A stretch of DNA of 64,000 nt from Beverwykella pulmonaria (GCA_001599595.1 BCHH01000017.1:449054-513053), one strand, 5' to 3'. Shown: positions 33,900-48,380, numbered from the stretch's first letter. Translations and numbers: made by a program. The notes: generated by a model not told the origin, from the letters alone.

Positions 33900-36800
33900 A
33901 TGTATTTCTCTCTCTTTTTGCTGGCTACGGCCATTTTGCTCTCGTTTTCTACCCTTACCCAAGCCAGAGTCGCTCATGTCAAGGTCGACTTAGCGGGCCC
34001 CGATGCCCTTAAAGAAAAGAAATCCGGGCTTGGGAAGACACTCGATCCCCGGTTCAAAAGTAACTTTTTCGATAAACGCCAGACTTCGAACGAAATAGAC
34101 TGCACGCCCAATGTCGAATGGGATATTCTTCAAGCTGCCGCAAGTGACAAAACTCAAATTTTCTGCAATATGTGGCTTGCAATACCTCCAGCAACCACAG
34201 AAGTAGACTTCACCCCTATCATGTATGATACCCTTGTCTCCTTAATCGAAGACAAACTCACACATTCGATAGCACAAGGTGGATATCAACTCTATCTACG
34301 GATATCAGTACTTCAACTACACACATTACCACAACCACAACGGAAACGATAATCGAAACGTCGGTGGTCACCCCTGCGCCTCTTGTTCCCAGGGCCGCAA
34401 ATCTTGCTGCAAGATTCAATGCAGCTACTTCTCTCTTCGTAGCTGTTCTTGCTAGCGGAACAGAGGCGTTGACGCTCGGCCCAACGTCTCTCATGCCCGA
34501 ACAGAAGGAGGCTCAAGCGGGAATGTCAACGGCCTGTTCATGCATGAACGTAGACCCTACGTCGACAATAACTAGTACATATACAGCGCCCACACAAGTA
34601 AGTCCTTGTAATGCCTTCACTGACCAGTGCTGATACCTTTCTAGCCGACCACAATGAGAAGGTTTAGGCTCATAAAGCAAGTAACCACAGTGACAAAGAC
34701 ATTGACCTCAACAACAACAATAACCCAAGTTTCCAACGAAAACACCACTCAGAATGCGACGATTACCTCGAACTCTTTGATTTCCGGTGGTTCCCGCACC
34801 GTATCAGTGCCAGCCTCTGCTATCACTAGCGGTGGTGTACAATATTTAAGTGGTTTATCTGTGCTCCTTACGAACGTTTCAACTAATGCGGTACCCTATA
34901 CTGGCGTGCCATTACCTTTCGTTATCACAAGCATTGGCGGGGCACCATCCTTGATCCCCACCGCGCCCAATCGACAAGTCGCAACCGCACTTCCGTTTAG
35001 CTGCCCCGATAGTAATGGCAAGTCCATCACCAACGTCGTTGGCAATAAGATGTTCGAGTATGCCATTCTATGTAACACGGCCGTCGTTAACAGCAACGAG
35101 ATCTTCACCGTCAAGTCGTCGAGTGCCACCGACTGCGCTGTTGAATGCTCATTCGTCAATGATGTGTTCCAGAAAGAAGTCTGCCAAGCTGCGACATTCA
35201 CAGCTACTCCTGGTAGTAGTGGCGGAGATTGTCTCATCAGTGGACCGACTTCAAATTACATCGATCGGCTTGGATCTGTCACGGTGATTCTGAAAACAAC
35301 TCGCGATAACTGTGCTGCGATCGACTTCACAAAGGGGCAAAGCAATTCGACAATCAACTCGTCGGATGCTATTGCATCCATCATAGCAACCAGTCTCTCC
35401 GTGTTCACCCCTGGCCTTGTGACAAAGTCATCCGGGGGAGGAGTCTCGCACAATTTCGTGTCGACTGCAGAGACAGACAAAAATGGCGGCATTCGTTTTA
35501 GCTGGTTCGAGGAGTACGCGTCTTCCAGCTACTGGGGAGAAGTCTACAAAGCGGAGTGGGCTTGTACAAACCACATCCTGCGGACGATCATAGTCCAACA
35601 CCCAGGCGTCACTTCTGTTGCCGATGAGGCCGTGACAACGATCATCAACGGTGGTTGGGTGACCATCATCTCGGGCTCTTCCACACGAAGCTACAGCGCT
35701 GGGAATGGTATTTTTGCTCCAACGGATGTTCCTGCTTCTACGACACAAGGTGGTAATGCGTTTACGACCGGGTTTTCCACGGCCACACAAGCTGCGAGTG
35801 GTGGACAAGAAGTGCAGATTCCTTCCGTCACAGCTACTCCATTTGGTCGGATCAGCTCTAAAATTGGAGGCAACCAGATTGTGTCCGTGGGCGGTACAGG
35901 TATCTTCACTGTGTCCAGTGGCATTTTCACGTTCAATCAGACAGATGGACTCGGAACTCTCCCTCCATCGCCGGGCGGCACAACGCTGCCGACGTCTAGC
36001 TCCGGCTCCGTCGTGAATGAAACAGTCGTTGTGACTTCCGGCGGAGTAGGGCAGATTATCTCGGGTGGTAATTTTATCTCCAACGCTACAGGTAACAAAG
36101 GCTCGCTCGGTCCGTCGAAAACCTCTGGAGCTGCTGAGTTGACTGTCTCGTGTGATATCTTTATATCCAATGCTACTGGCGGTTTTGGAACGGCCAGAAC
36201 TTCTCAGACTTCGGGTGTTGCGGAGTTCACGTCTTCTGGTGGCATATCTGCTGGCAATGGATCCATAGGCATTAGCAGTATTGCTTCCTCGACTTCAATT
36301 GGCATATTTTCCGTCACACAAGCGAGCGCCATTGCCACCTCAAACTCTAATGGGTTTGCTGAATCGCTTGGTCCGTCCAAAATTTATGGTGGAGCAACCG
36401 CGTCTCAAGGCTTCTCAACAGCAATGTCCAATTACACTGGGAGCAATAGCTCATATGGCAAGCATACAAGTTCGTCACAACAAAATTCGCCAGTTAACTC
36501 TACTGGGCCTGCGGCTACGTTTGGGGGAGCCCAATTCACAATCTCAGTGCAAACGTTCATATCAAACGCCACTAGAAGTAACGGTGTGATATCACCGACC
36601 CTGGGGACCGGTAGCACTACTACCTCCGTGTCTATGACGAATATCTTCATCTCGAGTAGCATCAGCTCTCTCTTGCCAACTACTGTAACGTCTGCAGGCA
36701 TGAAGCTGGTGATTTCGGGCAGTCAAATGTTAACCGTGACTGGAGCTACAGCCACGTCTAACTTCGCTGCTGGAGGTGGTACCGGCACAGCATTTCTGTT

Positions 36801-39800
36801 TTCGACGGCTTTGCTGTCAGAGTCCATAGCTTCTGGTCTACCACTTTTTTCGGGTGGAGGGAACACAAGCCCCTACTTCTCGACTGGAGGTGCGGAATCA
36901 AGAACCCCTATCCCGATCACGTCCAATGTCACTGCGCCGACTGCAGCACTCGGGGCTATTATTAGCACTATCAGCGGCGGTTTCAGAACGGCTAACTCAA
37001 CTCGTGGCTTCGATAGCATACCCCCATCACCCACACTGCCATCTGGTGGGAGTCTCCCTTTATCGACTGGCTCGGGATCTGTCTCTCCATCCGTGAATGG
37101 TACCGTTCCAATTCTTTCAACAGGGGGAGCTGCGACCTTCGGCACAATTAGTGGAACAGTATTCACATCTGCGACTGGGGCGTCTGGTGTCATCACTCCA
37201 TCTTCGAACGGATCTGCAACAGCGCCTGCAGGCTTTATGCCATCGCCAAGCTTCAAACCCTCCATCTCCGCTGGCCCTGGAGTATTCACCACTGGGAGAG
37301 TCACTTCTGTGCTCTTTGCGACTGGCGGCACTGGCGTGATCTCGCCGTCGGCCAACCCTACTTATTCCGCCCCATCGAGCTTCACCCCTACTCCCCGCAT
37401 AAATATTTCTACAGTTTTCACCAGCACTGGGGTTCTCTCGTCTAGGGCTGCCAATCTCTCCACATCTAGTGGCATGGCATTCTCGTCCCCGAATCAAGGT
37501 TTAGAGGTGATCTCCCCACCCGTCAACGTCATAACTTCACTCCCTAGTCAGACCCCAAGCTCAAGTCTCAATTCCACTACCACAGGCCCAGAATTTACCA
37601 ACTCGGAAGGTGAACGATCCGGTCAGTTCAGTCGCTCGAGAACTACCAATGTAGGTGTCCCTGGTATTACACCCATCAGTACAGGTACAGCTCCTATTAG
37701 CTTGGGCAACCCGCCACCTCCAGGTTTAAACTCCACTGCTCTGCCTGGTACAGGCGTTACGAGTGCTTTTGAAAGAACGAGGTATCCCGGACAATCTTCG
37801 GGTACTCTAATCCCGCCTAGCCAAGTCAATACGACGTTTAACTTGGGGCATTCTGCTATCCCGATGCCCCCAAGCCCAATAGACGTCACATCTACGCTAG
37901 GAACTGGGCATCCTTCCATTACTGTTCCGCCGGTTTCGGCGAACGCTAGCTCCTCACCAGCTGCAAATACTACTAGCCCCAACTTCAGTAATACCGATAA
38001 GGGACATGTGGGGTTATTCTCGAAACCAGAGTCGACAGGCGTATCCGGAGCTCCTACTTCTCCGGTCAACATCACTCTATGGCCTGGGACAATTATGAGC
38101 GAAACTGCTTCAAGCTTCACTCCAACAGCATTGGCAAATTCCAGTGTATCAATTCCGCTTAGTACTGATGTCTCAGCTACCCTTGTGAACTCCACTGAGT
38201 TGCCTATTGGTACGGGATCGAGGTTAGTACCTTTGGGTACCGGGCCATCATCCATTACTGCACCCCTGGCAAATACATCTATCGCTTCCGCTGCTGTCGC
38301 AACCCAATCAGCGAATTTCACCATCCTGGGCACTGCATCGAGTTCGCTGCCAGTAGCATCAGTGAATTCCACTGCAGGTAGTGGCACCACTTCCTCCGCC
38401 TTTGCTACCCTCACCAGCAATGTGACTCTTGGAGCTGGAGTTTCTACTCCACCAGCAACTGCACCTCTTCACACTGACTCATCTTATATTTCTCAACCAA
38501 CCGCGAGCGTGATTGCATTTTTGTCACTTCCCCTGTCAACATCGAACACAACTCTTCCCACTGAAACGGGTTCTAGCTCCATACCCACCCCTTCAGTAAA
38601 CTCTACAGCTCTACTGCCAACGGAGTTTGCTTCTTCTAATGTTCCTCCCGTCTCGGCAAACTCTAGCACACTAATGGGAACTGGATCTAGTGCTATTCCA
38701 ATAACATCTACAAACATAAGCGAATCTCTTTCAACGGGTACTACAGTATCCCATAATATCCCGCCAGTGTCTGAAAGGTCGAGCGCGATCCCTACGCTTC
38801 CTCTGTCCGCCGGAGGCACGGCATTTTCGGCTAATTTCATGGCCTCAACCAATTCAAGCGCTGCTACAAGGACTGGCTCGAGTTCAATCCCGACGCCCAC
38901 CGCTAATATTACCAGTTCTCTATCAACTGACGCTACAGCATCGCTCAGAGTTCCAGCTCTCACGGAAAACTCACATGTAGCTGTAGGTACCGGCTCTAAT
39001 GCAATCCCGACTCCAACTGGGAACATGACGGTGCAGCTGTTCGCTAGCGGTACAGCGTCACCTAGTATTCCAACGTTCATGGCGAGCTCAGCCATCGCCG
39101 CAGATACTGGCTCGAGATTGATCCCAATATTTTCTGCCAATACTACCATTCCACTGCCCACCAGAGTGTCAGCGCCATCTTCGAGCTTACCAATGCTGTC
39201 CGCGAACTCAAACTTGCTTGTTGGCACCGGATCCAGTTCAGTGCCAGCGCTGACCACGAACAGCATCGGCGTATTCTCAACTGGTATGGGAGTATCGTCG
39301 AGTGTCCAGACAGCGTCTACGAGCGGCACCGGGTCTTTAGGAACGGTATTTAGTGCTATACCTCCATCACCCGCAAACTCTACCGCCCTTTTGGGGGTTG
39401 GCTCTAGTGTCATACCAACTCCCTCAACAAACTCCACCATAATGTTTGGGACGAGAGGCACAGCCATGTCATATAGCATACCAACGCTCTCTTTGAACGT
39501 TAATACGTCCTTAATTATTGCATCTAACTCAGTATCAGCACCTTCCGTGAACAGAACGGGCGCTTTTTTGACTGGAGCAACAGCGGCATCGACCGTCGTT
39601 CTCCCTGTCTCGGCGAACTCGACAAGTTTCCTACCCACAGGTAGCAACCAAAGTGCTGAGTCGACCGCAGCCCCGACCACGTTATTAAACTCTACTGTGG
39701 TCCCGTCGCTGGTGACCGGAAACACTTCCCTCCCATCCATAACCCCCACAGTGTCACTGAACAGCTCAGCGGAAGCTTGTTCAGCAACAGCAGAAGCCAC

Positions 39801-40539
39801 CCTATTTTTTGAAACGGTCACGCGAGTCGAAGTCGTCACCAAAACTATTCCAGCACAGATTCCCTGTCCCACGGGTAGCAATTCCACCCTCCTATCCGAG
39901 CCCAGGACAGGAAGACCCGCCCAACCAAATCACTCCTCCTCAACGCTCATTAGCATCCCACCCTCTACATCTGCAGAGCTCTCGCTCCACCGAGTCGCCA
40001 ACACAATTGCAACATCCGAGCAAATTGCCGCTGCATGCGCCGACAAACGTAACATAATTTTCAATCCAGACTTCGAGCTCAATGACGACAACAACGCGTT
40101 TGGCTGGACCAGCAAACCCCAAGACGACTTCATAAGCTTCAGCACATTCCCTTCTGCTAATCAGCACACGGTGAACGGGACAAGAAGCGGGCGTGTTTTC
40201 TCCGCTGCCGCAGGCCGCAAGATCACCATCTTGCAGCCCGTGACGTTGTGCCCAGGGAAGAAGTACGAGTTTTATAGTTGGAATCGCCAGAAGAACTTGC
40301 TCGCGCAATGTACCAACGAATACAGTATCAATGACAAGGTGCTGTTCACAACGAGTCCACAGGAGGTGTGGCTCAGGACGACCCAGATATTTACTGCGGG
40401 AGCTACACCAGAGGATGTCAGTGTTAATGTGAAAATCACGATTACATGTACGGGGAGTGGCAAGGCGCCGGCGGGTACGGACGATGAGGGGTTCATGGTT
40501 AGTGAGTTTGATGACGTGAGTTTGGCTTTGGACGAGTGA
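33900..40539 (+). CDS. Giant mucin-like cell-wall protein with Cys-rich and C-terminal CBM-like domains
   Basis: Three exons, 33900-34222, 34273-34597 and 34645-40539. Introns are 34223-34272 (GTATGA donor, phase 2, less certain) and 34598-34644 (GTAAGT...CTAG, phase 0). The product is 2180 residues. It has a signal peptide (MYFSLFLLATAILLSFSTLT), a kexin-like KR at about residue 59-60 (FFDKRQTS), Thr-rich runs and a Cys-rich segment with seven cysteines (residues 336-439) that could be PAN/apple-like. About 1,500 residues of Ser/Thr/Gly/Pro-rich sequence follow, full of N-x-S/T sites, with a degenerate 39-40 residue repeat in its second half. The C-terminal 170-residue domain (NPDFELNDDNNAFGW, LCPGKKYEFYSW, SEFDDVSLALDE) looks like a CenC/CBM4_9-type beta-sandwich. 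Likely secreted and heavily O-glycosylated; adhesion is inferred. No GPI-anchor signal is visible. Confidence 0.82.
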
Positions 40540-41728
40540 GGAGATGAAATAGTGATGGGTGGATGGAGATGGTGAGGTGGTTTTGACTGCATAGACTGCG
40601 AGGAGAGAGAAGGATATGGAAAATGGGAGTTCCGCAACGAGTTTTGAGTCATGCACCAATATTATTACTATAATCATGAATTTATTAACGCCAGGCATCT
40701 CTTCCATATCACTCCTGCGTTTCCATCTTCAGATTCCGACTCTCTCTGTAATACCGCAAGGACGCATGCTGATCATTAAACGTCATCTGTATCAGGTAAT
40801 AGCTTCAGAACTGTAAAGATCCAAATGGGTGTTAGCTATTTCTACAATTACGAAATTTTAATACAAAGATTCGTGCCACCAACTCCATGAGAAGCTCTTG
40901 AGACTAACTACACGCGTGCCAAATTTGGCTCATAGACACAGTTAACTGATACTAGAACACAACTAACCGGTACGTATCCATGCTGCCAAAATACAAGTAA
41001 CTAATATTCAGCCGCAATTTGGGTATAGACCACAATGTGCGGATAGAGACTCGGGTCAGTCGGAAAAGCCACGAGCAGCACTTCAAACGGCGCTGCATGC
41101 TATAATTTTTGTATTGCTCGACTCGCTTCCGATCCTATACCCCAATGAAGCAAAGTACAGTGACTTCGGGGAGATTTAAAATGTCGTCGTTGTCAACTTC
41201 GCCAAGGGTTATGCATGTTAGACCCGTGTGTTATGTTTGACGTACGAGCCTGATATGTGTCAGGACTTGGGTAAGGGAGTCAATCATTGAAGGATTGTTT
41301 GTGGGGCGCTTCCTGAAAGCTAGGCTTTGAAGAACTCGCTCGGATTTGCTATTTTACTCACATATTCTAGCACCCATTCCTAAAACAATATCACTCTCCC
41401 CGAAGTTGAGCACAAGCACCTTCCCAGGTAGGATTATTGTAACTATGATTTATGGCCGAATCATAAATGTTTTGTTCTATACTGGGTTAGGCCGCCAAGC
41501 TTCTCAGCAGAGTTCCTGAGCCGATCCCAGGATGTCTCAGAGTCTCAACCATCAACTATCAGCAACCTCATCAAGCAATCAATTCGGCCCCAGATTGTAC
41601 AATTCTGCGATCCCGCCCACCATCCCATAGTTCTCTGTTTTTGCCCGTTGTAGATAGTTATCGCGCTTTGCGCTCGGCCGAACAGCTGGCTCACGATTGA
41701 CGCGCTGAGTGAGATTCAGGATCAGGTA

Positions 41729-41826
41729 TTGACGCTCACGGCAGCTTAAGAACCTGGTCAAGATAGCTGAATCNCCCTTGATGAGGTTTGACGCTCACGG
41801 CAGCTTNAGAACCNCATCAANATAGC
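41729..41826. repeat. Two-copy 59-bp-spaced repeat with ambiguous bases
   Basis: ttgacgctcacggcagctt begins at 41729 and again at 41788. Four single Ns (41774, 41807, 41814 and 41821) fall in and between the copies, suggesting a partially collapsed or mis-resolved repeat in the assembly. Confidence 0.7.
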
Positions 41827-42290
41827 AGTCACGTGAACCCACTTCGAGCCTACGCCCCCAAATATAGCCTTGTTTTTCTCCAAAAAAACCAACCACCACA
41901 CCTTGCTCGGGCCGATGAGATTGTATAGAACAGAATGTTATCCCAATCCCCCCATCCCCTTTTAAGGTCAAAGAGTGCTGAGAATTTCCTAAGCATGTCG
42001 TAGTTGCAATTACATTGCTTCTTTCTCAATTAATTCTGTGCTAGAAAGGGGTTCGTGATAACTTAGGCGACTGGCTTAGATCCGACCAACGCGCAGTGTT
42101 AAGGGGCGTAAGGTGGTTGCTTCCAAGCCCAAGTCCACCGCTCTGGTTGTCCTAGCTGGTAACGCGCCCTTCTCATTCGCTGTCTTGGATCTTGTCAATG
42201 ACCGAAACAAATTCGCTATTCATGGATGTATTGTCCGCCCCAAATGATTATCGTCCTTGCTTTCTGGGACTTTTCAGTGATGCTAGTATC

Positions 42291-42447
42291 TGTCACGTGC
42301 CCTAGTGTTCCACCACTGTTTATTATAGGCAGTCCCCTTGGTATGGACATGTAGTCATTGTGCGAGTTATTACTTCGACACTGCTTTCACACTCCCTGAA
42401 TACACACCAATTCTTCAGAAGACTGACCGCCTCCACCATATGTGACA
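42291..42447. mobile_element. Possible solo or terminal LTR (157 bp)
   Basis: Starts TGTCACGTGCCC and ends ATGTGACA, so it has short inverted TGTCAC/GTGACA ends as LTRs do, and a TATA-like tttattatag inside. Flanking 5-mers (gtatc and gaaga) do not match, so no target duplication supports it. Part of it (ctttcacac...gaatacaca...gactgaccgcctcca) recurs diverged at about 15330-15400. Confidence 0.4.
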
Positions 42448-45400
42448 GAAGATGACTTCGACTAATCATAGATCAATGAGAACGGATCTTCAAGACAAGG
42501 GAATGCTTCTGCAATACTAAGTAATGGTGCTGCTCGACCGAGAAATGCTCTTGTGGGATTAAGCAACTATTGTACGAGATCAAGAACCTACGGACGTGGT
42601 AAAAAGTGCAAGTAAAACGACGAAGATGACAATAATGACGAAAGCAGTCTAGGGCTAAGTACGCGGAAATTCGAGAGTAATTGATAATTATGACCAGACG
42701 GACAACCAGAGAAGAACTTCCAGGGTTAGCCATGGGCAAGATAAGGGCTGAGCGGAATGAATCTTTTTGGAACTAGTATGAGGAAGAAGGTTTCAGCGAA
42801 GTTGGGAACTTCTGACAACTGGGGATTGATTAGTTCTGATTCCAAGCTAAGCGTGAATATCAGTAGTGTTATAAATTGTGTAAAGAGGGTGGGGCTGACT
42901 CAGTGCATATCTTCAAGACATGTGTACGAAGTAGCTCGATGCATTAAATGAAAACTGACAACAGTGCATGAAAATAGAGCTATAGTGAATAAAAAGAGCT
43001 AGAGCTCCTTCGCAACGAACTTGCTCCATGGCGTAAAGAAAAATGTGAAGGAGTCGTTCGGGGGGACAAAAAGAGTTGATTCGGGTGATTCAAACGATGA
43101 AAAAATTTGGAAGGTAGGTGCAGAACTATCAAAAGGTCACCAGGGTAAAACAAGAGGTCCCTGTGAAATCTGAGTGTTGATAGAATCGAATCCTTTGTCT
43201 TTGCATTCTTGTGTGAGGTGAGGAGAAGGTGCTGACTCATCGTCCCACCAAGACGCTAGCAACAGTGCTTGCCGACCTCATCCCGAGAGTGAATGTTCCC
43301 AAGTTCCAACCACCACGAGACTGTAGCCATCCATATCGTACGTCAAAGTTGGGATCTTTTATACACGTATAGCCTTTTTAACAGCTAATACTGTAGTGTA
43401 GATGCGTTGATTCTCCTTTCGAATGCCTTCCTCCCGTACCTCAGCGTTCAACGTCCCTCGCGTTCCGATACGCAACACGCTCATATACAAACGAGCAAAG
43501 CCTGTCAACTGCATGAGATACGAGGATATCACTACCTGAGTAGATTGAATACCAGAAGGTCTTAGAAGATGTCAGAGATTACATGCTGGCATCAGACGAC
43601 TGGGGCGTGTGCAGCACCTGTCAGACTAGGTCCTGCAGCGCTCGCGGTCATCTAGTCATGTGAACTCTATCGACTGCGAGTTCGGAGTGAATGGAAACTC
43701 TTCTATTTTATAGTGTGCAGTTCTCAACCAACGATTGAGGACGCGTCAGATTCGCTTGGAATAGAGTCCGAAGCAGGAAGATTCAGAACACACCTTAGGG
43801 CTTTAGATCCCAGTACGGAATCCAGCATTGGTTGAAAAAATTCTATGCTTACCACTCCAGATACCGGTCACTATTCAACATCCCCCGCTCTTCCGGATAT
43901 CGGGTCTCGGTTGGTGTCGATAGACAGGTTATTGGCTCCCAGCTCAGTGCACAGGCCCAACCCAAGAGCCAGCATGCAGAAGAGTTCAAAACCGATGCAC
44001 AGTTTCTCGGAAATCATTCCAATGGTATGATAACTGGATTTCACAGTTTTCAGGTACACTGTTGTGTGTCTGAAGAAGACCGGCTTTGACGGACAATCAG
44101 CCAGTGGTCACCTCCATACCAATCCTGCGTGATCAACCGCATCTAGAGTCACGCCTTCTCCTATTCTTCATCAAAAAGCCGCCGCAGCCCTTTCCTCGAA
44201 TCTACTATCGCTTACCTCGCGATACTCAGTCACCCCATCATTCCAAATAGCTTACCGCTTGGCTTACCCTACGCCTCAGTTCTGCGTTACTAGCCATAGG
44301 CAACCCTGAATTCCTAGGTCATATGGGCCTATCAAAACAGCAAGTGTTGACGAGTAAGATCACTATGAACCGCACGAGTATCAACCTCGAAGCGTATGAG
44401 GAATTGACCTGATTTAGTTTCGGATAATGCAATAGACATTCCACATATGCCTGACGTTAGCCCATGGTTTGATGATAGAACATCATTGGGCGACTTGCAT
44501 CATATCGACGTTCGAATCAAGAACCCCGGAATCGGACAAAAGTCCATTCCGACTCGCTTGTCGTGACTAGCTCCACTGATGCCCCAACGTTAATGCGGAC
44601 TGGACTCGCCTATAAATTGACGCCGAGTCAGAGTCAGAAATGAATCTTGCTGTTGCATGGGTTGCATTCCTGCAGAGCCTTTTGTGTGTGTTTCCATTAT
44701 ACCCTGTCGATGATCTGTTATACGTTTCAAATAACTCTGCCATGCATACATTCTTCACTCTGATCCCCCCACTCCGCCATGACACGACGTCAATGCTTGC
44801 GCACTCTATCGGTCCTATTGCAGTGCTGGCATCGTCACCGCTCATCTGTTGCTCAGCGGTAGTTGCGGCAAGACCTTTTGTTCTATTGCTTCCTGATCTC
44901 CGTCTATCTGCCAGGGCGGTTCTAACAACGGAGCAATTGCATCTAGCTCCATTGCTCCCATCCATTGGATGCTCCAAGGCACGTCTTGGCGTCTTAGGAT
45001 AACGCGCGGATATATCCATCCATGATGGCAACCCTGCCGAGCATCCGGATGCAGACAAGGTTAGGGCTCGACTACAGTGATTTGAGATGATGCTCAGGCC
45101 TCTCAGTCATCGAATAGCACCTGACGTAGCGAAGCTGCACTCCTAGCTTGATGCAACTGCAACCGCATCCGGAAAGCTCCATCAATCGTTATGAGCATTC
45201 ATTCCCAGCCTTGCAATAACACCCCTCCTTGCGTCATAGGGAAGAGAATCAGGCCTACGATCCCACCCACTCATGGAGGGGCTTTCAGCCCATCAGTTTA
45301 CGTACGCATCTACTCGCGGTATCACAGGCTGGTGTTGAGTTGTTGCCTCTCAATCCCTCGTTCGTCTCGTATCAATATCCGTCTCCCAGCCACCCACTTA

Positions 45401-48380
45401 CTCTCAATCTTGTACGTACGACAGACACGCCGTATCACCATTATGCGTGTCACCCATGCAAATACTCGCACGAGCTCAGCACTTTCTTTGTCCCTCCCCC
45501 TCCAAGCTCACAGCACAAACACCTCAACCACGCAGCCTCCCACTCGTCTCAAAGCGGAAAAATAAACATCATATTATCTGACAAGCTTCCGCACCTGTCA
45601 ACCAAACGCAGCGCGCACAAACAGCCAATCCATCCCATGTCTCCTGATCCCTTACTGTGCATATGCGGCTAGAGGACTGCTGCATAAAGAACCTTCCTCG
45701 AGCCATGGCCCAGCTCGCTGCAGTACGCATGCACACACACCGAGCGGAGCGGACAAGGCGAAGAAACGTCAAGCGAAAATTTTGCACGCCCCGCCACTGC
45801 CTGCTCGCCTGAGTCGTCACTGATGGCATGAGTCCAAAGCAAAACCGTCAAACGCCCCTCTCCTTCCATCATCAAGCCGGGCGGCACGTCTACTGCTTAA
45901 CTACCTCTCACTCACCGCCGTCTTTTCATCCATCCATTGTCTCTTTAGTGATCAATTCCCTGTGTAATCTCGATGTTGGCCGCTCACCCAGATCTCAGCA
46001 GAGCTCTCCTTCCAGCCAACCACTGCGTCAGTACGCGGGGCCATGCATCACCTCGCAGCCTAGACCACGATCCCCACCTACTTAACACTCCCCGCCAATA
46101 GGCCGCTCAGGCTCGGGCCCATGACCGCACACCCGGCCCACAAACGCACAGCGCGCTCTCGTCTCTTGATCAAAATTGTGTGCGACCTGGGTGCACCGCG
46201 AGTCCCCTATCCACCGCACAACCAGGTGCCCCGCGTCGCTTCATCCTCACATGATTAGTTTTTTGCGCGGAGCTACAAGTAGTAAAATTCAACGTCGGGC
46301 CATGGCGAGAAACCGCGGTTGAGCTCGAAGGGGGACAGCACGGCCTCAAATTGTCAACATGGCCTCTTTTGAGACCCAAAATCTTATGGAGATGCAGGAT
46401 CATCACATATGCGTGCAAAAGAGGACGTGGGAGGCAAAAATAGGATGTGGTTGAATTGGTCATTGCTATATTTGCAGGTGCACGTTGGTTTTTTTGGGGG
46501 CGTAATGAGAGGGGGATTTTACCTTTGTTTACTCGCCTGCTTAAGTTTGGTGTGATATATGTGCACGGACTGCACGCGAGGTCCTCGTTGGTGTGAGAGG
46601 CAACAACAATAACGCCTTACCTTCTTGCTGTGGGACGCGACGACAACCTGCCCTCGCCCTCGACTCAACATGCTTGATGCCTAATGTCAGTTCGAAGACC
46701 ACAAAGGTGAGACACAATCTATCGGTGGAGGAGCATTGGCTCGGCAAAGTCCTTTTGCCTTCCTCGAAGGTGAGGCAGACTTGGACGGTGACTGACGGAA
46801 GCAAGCTGCAGCATCTCGCCACCGCAATGGCAGAGATTGCGAGCCCGCAGGCATGTTGTGCCATACAGAAACCTGTCCGCAGTGGGGTAACCGGTGAGAG
46901 CGCTCTGACGGACGTCTGATCTAGCCATCTTGTGACGCCTTTCCTGCGAGCTGTGAGCAGGCATTCCCAGTCCGGTCCACAGTAACAGGCAGGCGAAGCA
47001 GTGCGGAGGGTTTTGTCAAAGCCATTATTGATTGCAAGATGATGCCCGGGTATATGGTCTCCTCACAGATCAACCATACCGCGGCCGCCACGTCAGAGGA
47101 TCTCCGATGGGGCATGCTTTGGCCGGATCTAGCGTCTTTCCAGAGCCCAGATGATTGACTGGATATGCAATGGCGGGCCAGGTGCCGCATAAACTCCACG
47201 CCATCTTGTTATCTAAGAGAGCCATGCCTGTCAGCTGCATGTCCTAGAAGTTCAACAATAGGCGCCATGCGGGAAACCCGAGCCGTTGAGCGGGAAGTTG
47301 ATCAGCTGGATGATAATGGAGCCGACAGTGCTATGCACCATGCATGTGCTGATTGCTAGTGAACCATACATGTGGCGGAGTGGTATGACCGGACGTGATA
47401 CCCTAGACCGGATGATGCAGCATGAGCAGATAAGGTGACTGGCGGACAATGCCTTGAGCCTGTCGGGGAGGGGTTGGCAAAGTTTGTGTCAGCCAGGGAG
47501 GGTGGTTGGGGGGTTGGCATGCCGGTCTGGGGGGGCGATGGGTAATCGAGACAGCAGCCGTGGACGTGCTCAGGGCTACACAGGTTGATTAGCTGTGTTG
47601 GAAAGGGAACTCTAGGGACGATTCATGGAACGGTCGCGAGCCGCGATTTGCCCGAAAGTCAGCGAACACAGATCTTTCTCAGAGACCAAAGAAAATAACA
47701 GAACCAACCAATATGCTTGTCAAATGTTTTCCTCGGGCACTGATCAATGCATTGCACACAGCACTGGACCGAAGTTCGCCAGGGTTATACATGGTAAGGC
47801 ATGGCGTCGAGAATTGGCCGGTTGACTTCCACTGTTCCGAATTTATGAGCACGCCGAGGACACAAACACCATTGGCCAATCGCTTGTGTGCAGTGACAAC
47901 AACTCGTGGAGCGGACGAGGGTTCGGCATGGGGCTTTTGGCACGTGACCGCATCTCGCTTCACAAATGCTCAACCTCACCCAGGGTGAAAGGCGCCAGAT
48001 GCTCGAAAACAAATCATCCAGCCCCCATTGAAAGACTCTGGCTGAGACATGGCGACAAGGAATATGAGGGATTTTCCAGTTCAAAGGCGAAATTATGCGG
48101 TCCAGGAAGCCACGACGCGGTGATCCCTAGCAAATGTGATATCTCTTTGCAGCTGGAACGCCGGGACGGCCTAGGGTATCATTGCAGCCGGTCTCCGCAA
48201 TGCTCTAGCGGCATAACGAAAGGGATCCGTTGATCGTGGCAATATTGTTGGACGCCGCCGGGTGGGGTACTACCACATCGACTGATGATAGACCATAGCA
48301 TCAATCTATGGTCTGATTGCGGAGCCCAGCGGGAACCAAACATGGTTGTTGATGCCGACCACAGTCCCTCATCTTGAAGC

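Noticed and set aside
38493..39887. 464-codon minus-strand open frame opposite the mucin body
   Set aside because: Shadow of the Ser/Thr-rich repeats: low-complexity antisense with no motif, while the plus strand has signal peptide, introns and folded ends.
44500..44560. GTTCGAATC phrase suggesting a tRNA T-loop
   Set aside because: No acceptor stem, D-arm or anticodon arm could be folded around it.
44567..45058. 163-codon minus-strand and 120-codon plus-strand overlapping frames
   Set aside because: Neither has recognisable features, splice partners or a convincing start; both strands equally open suggests chance.
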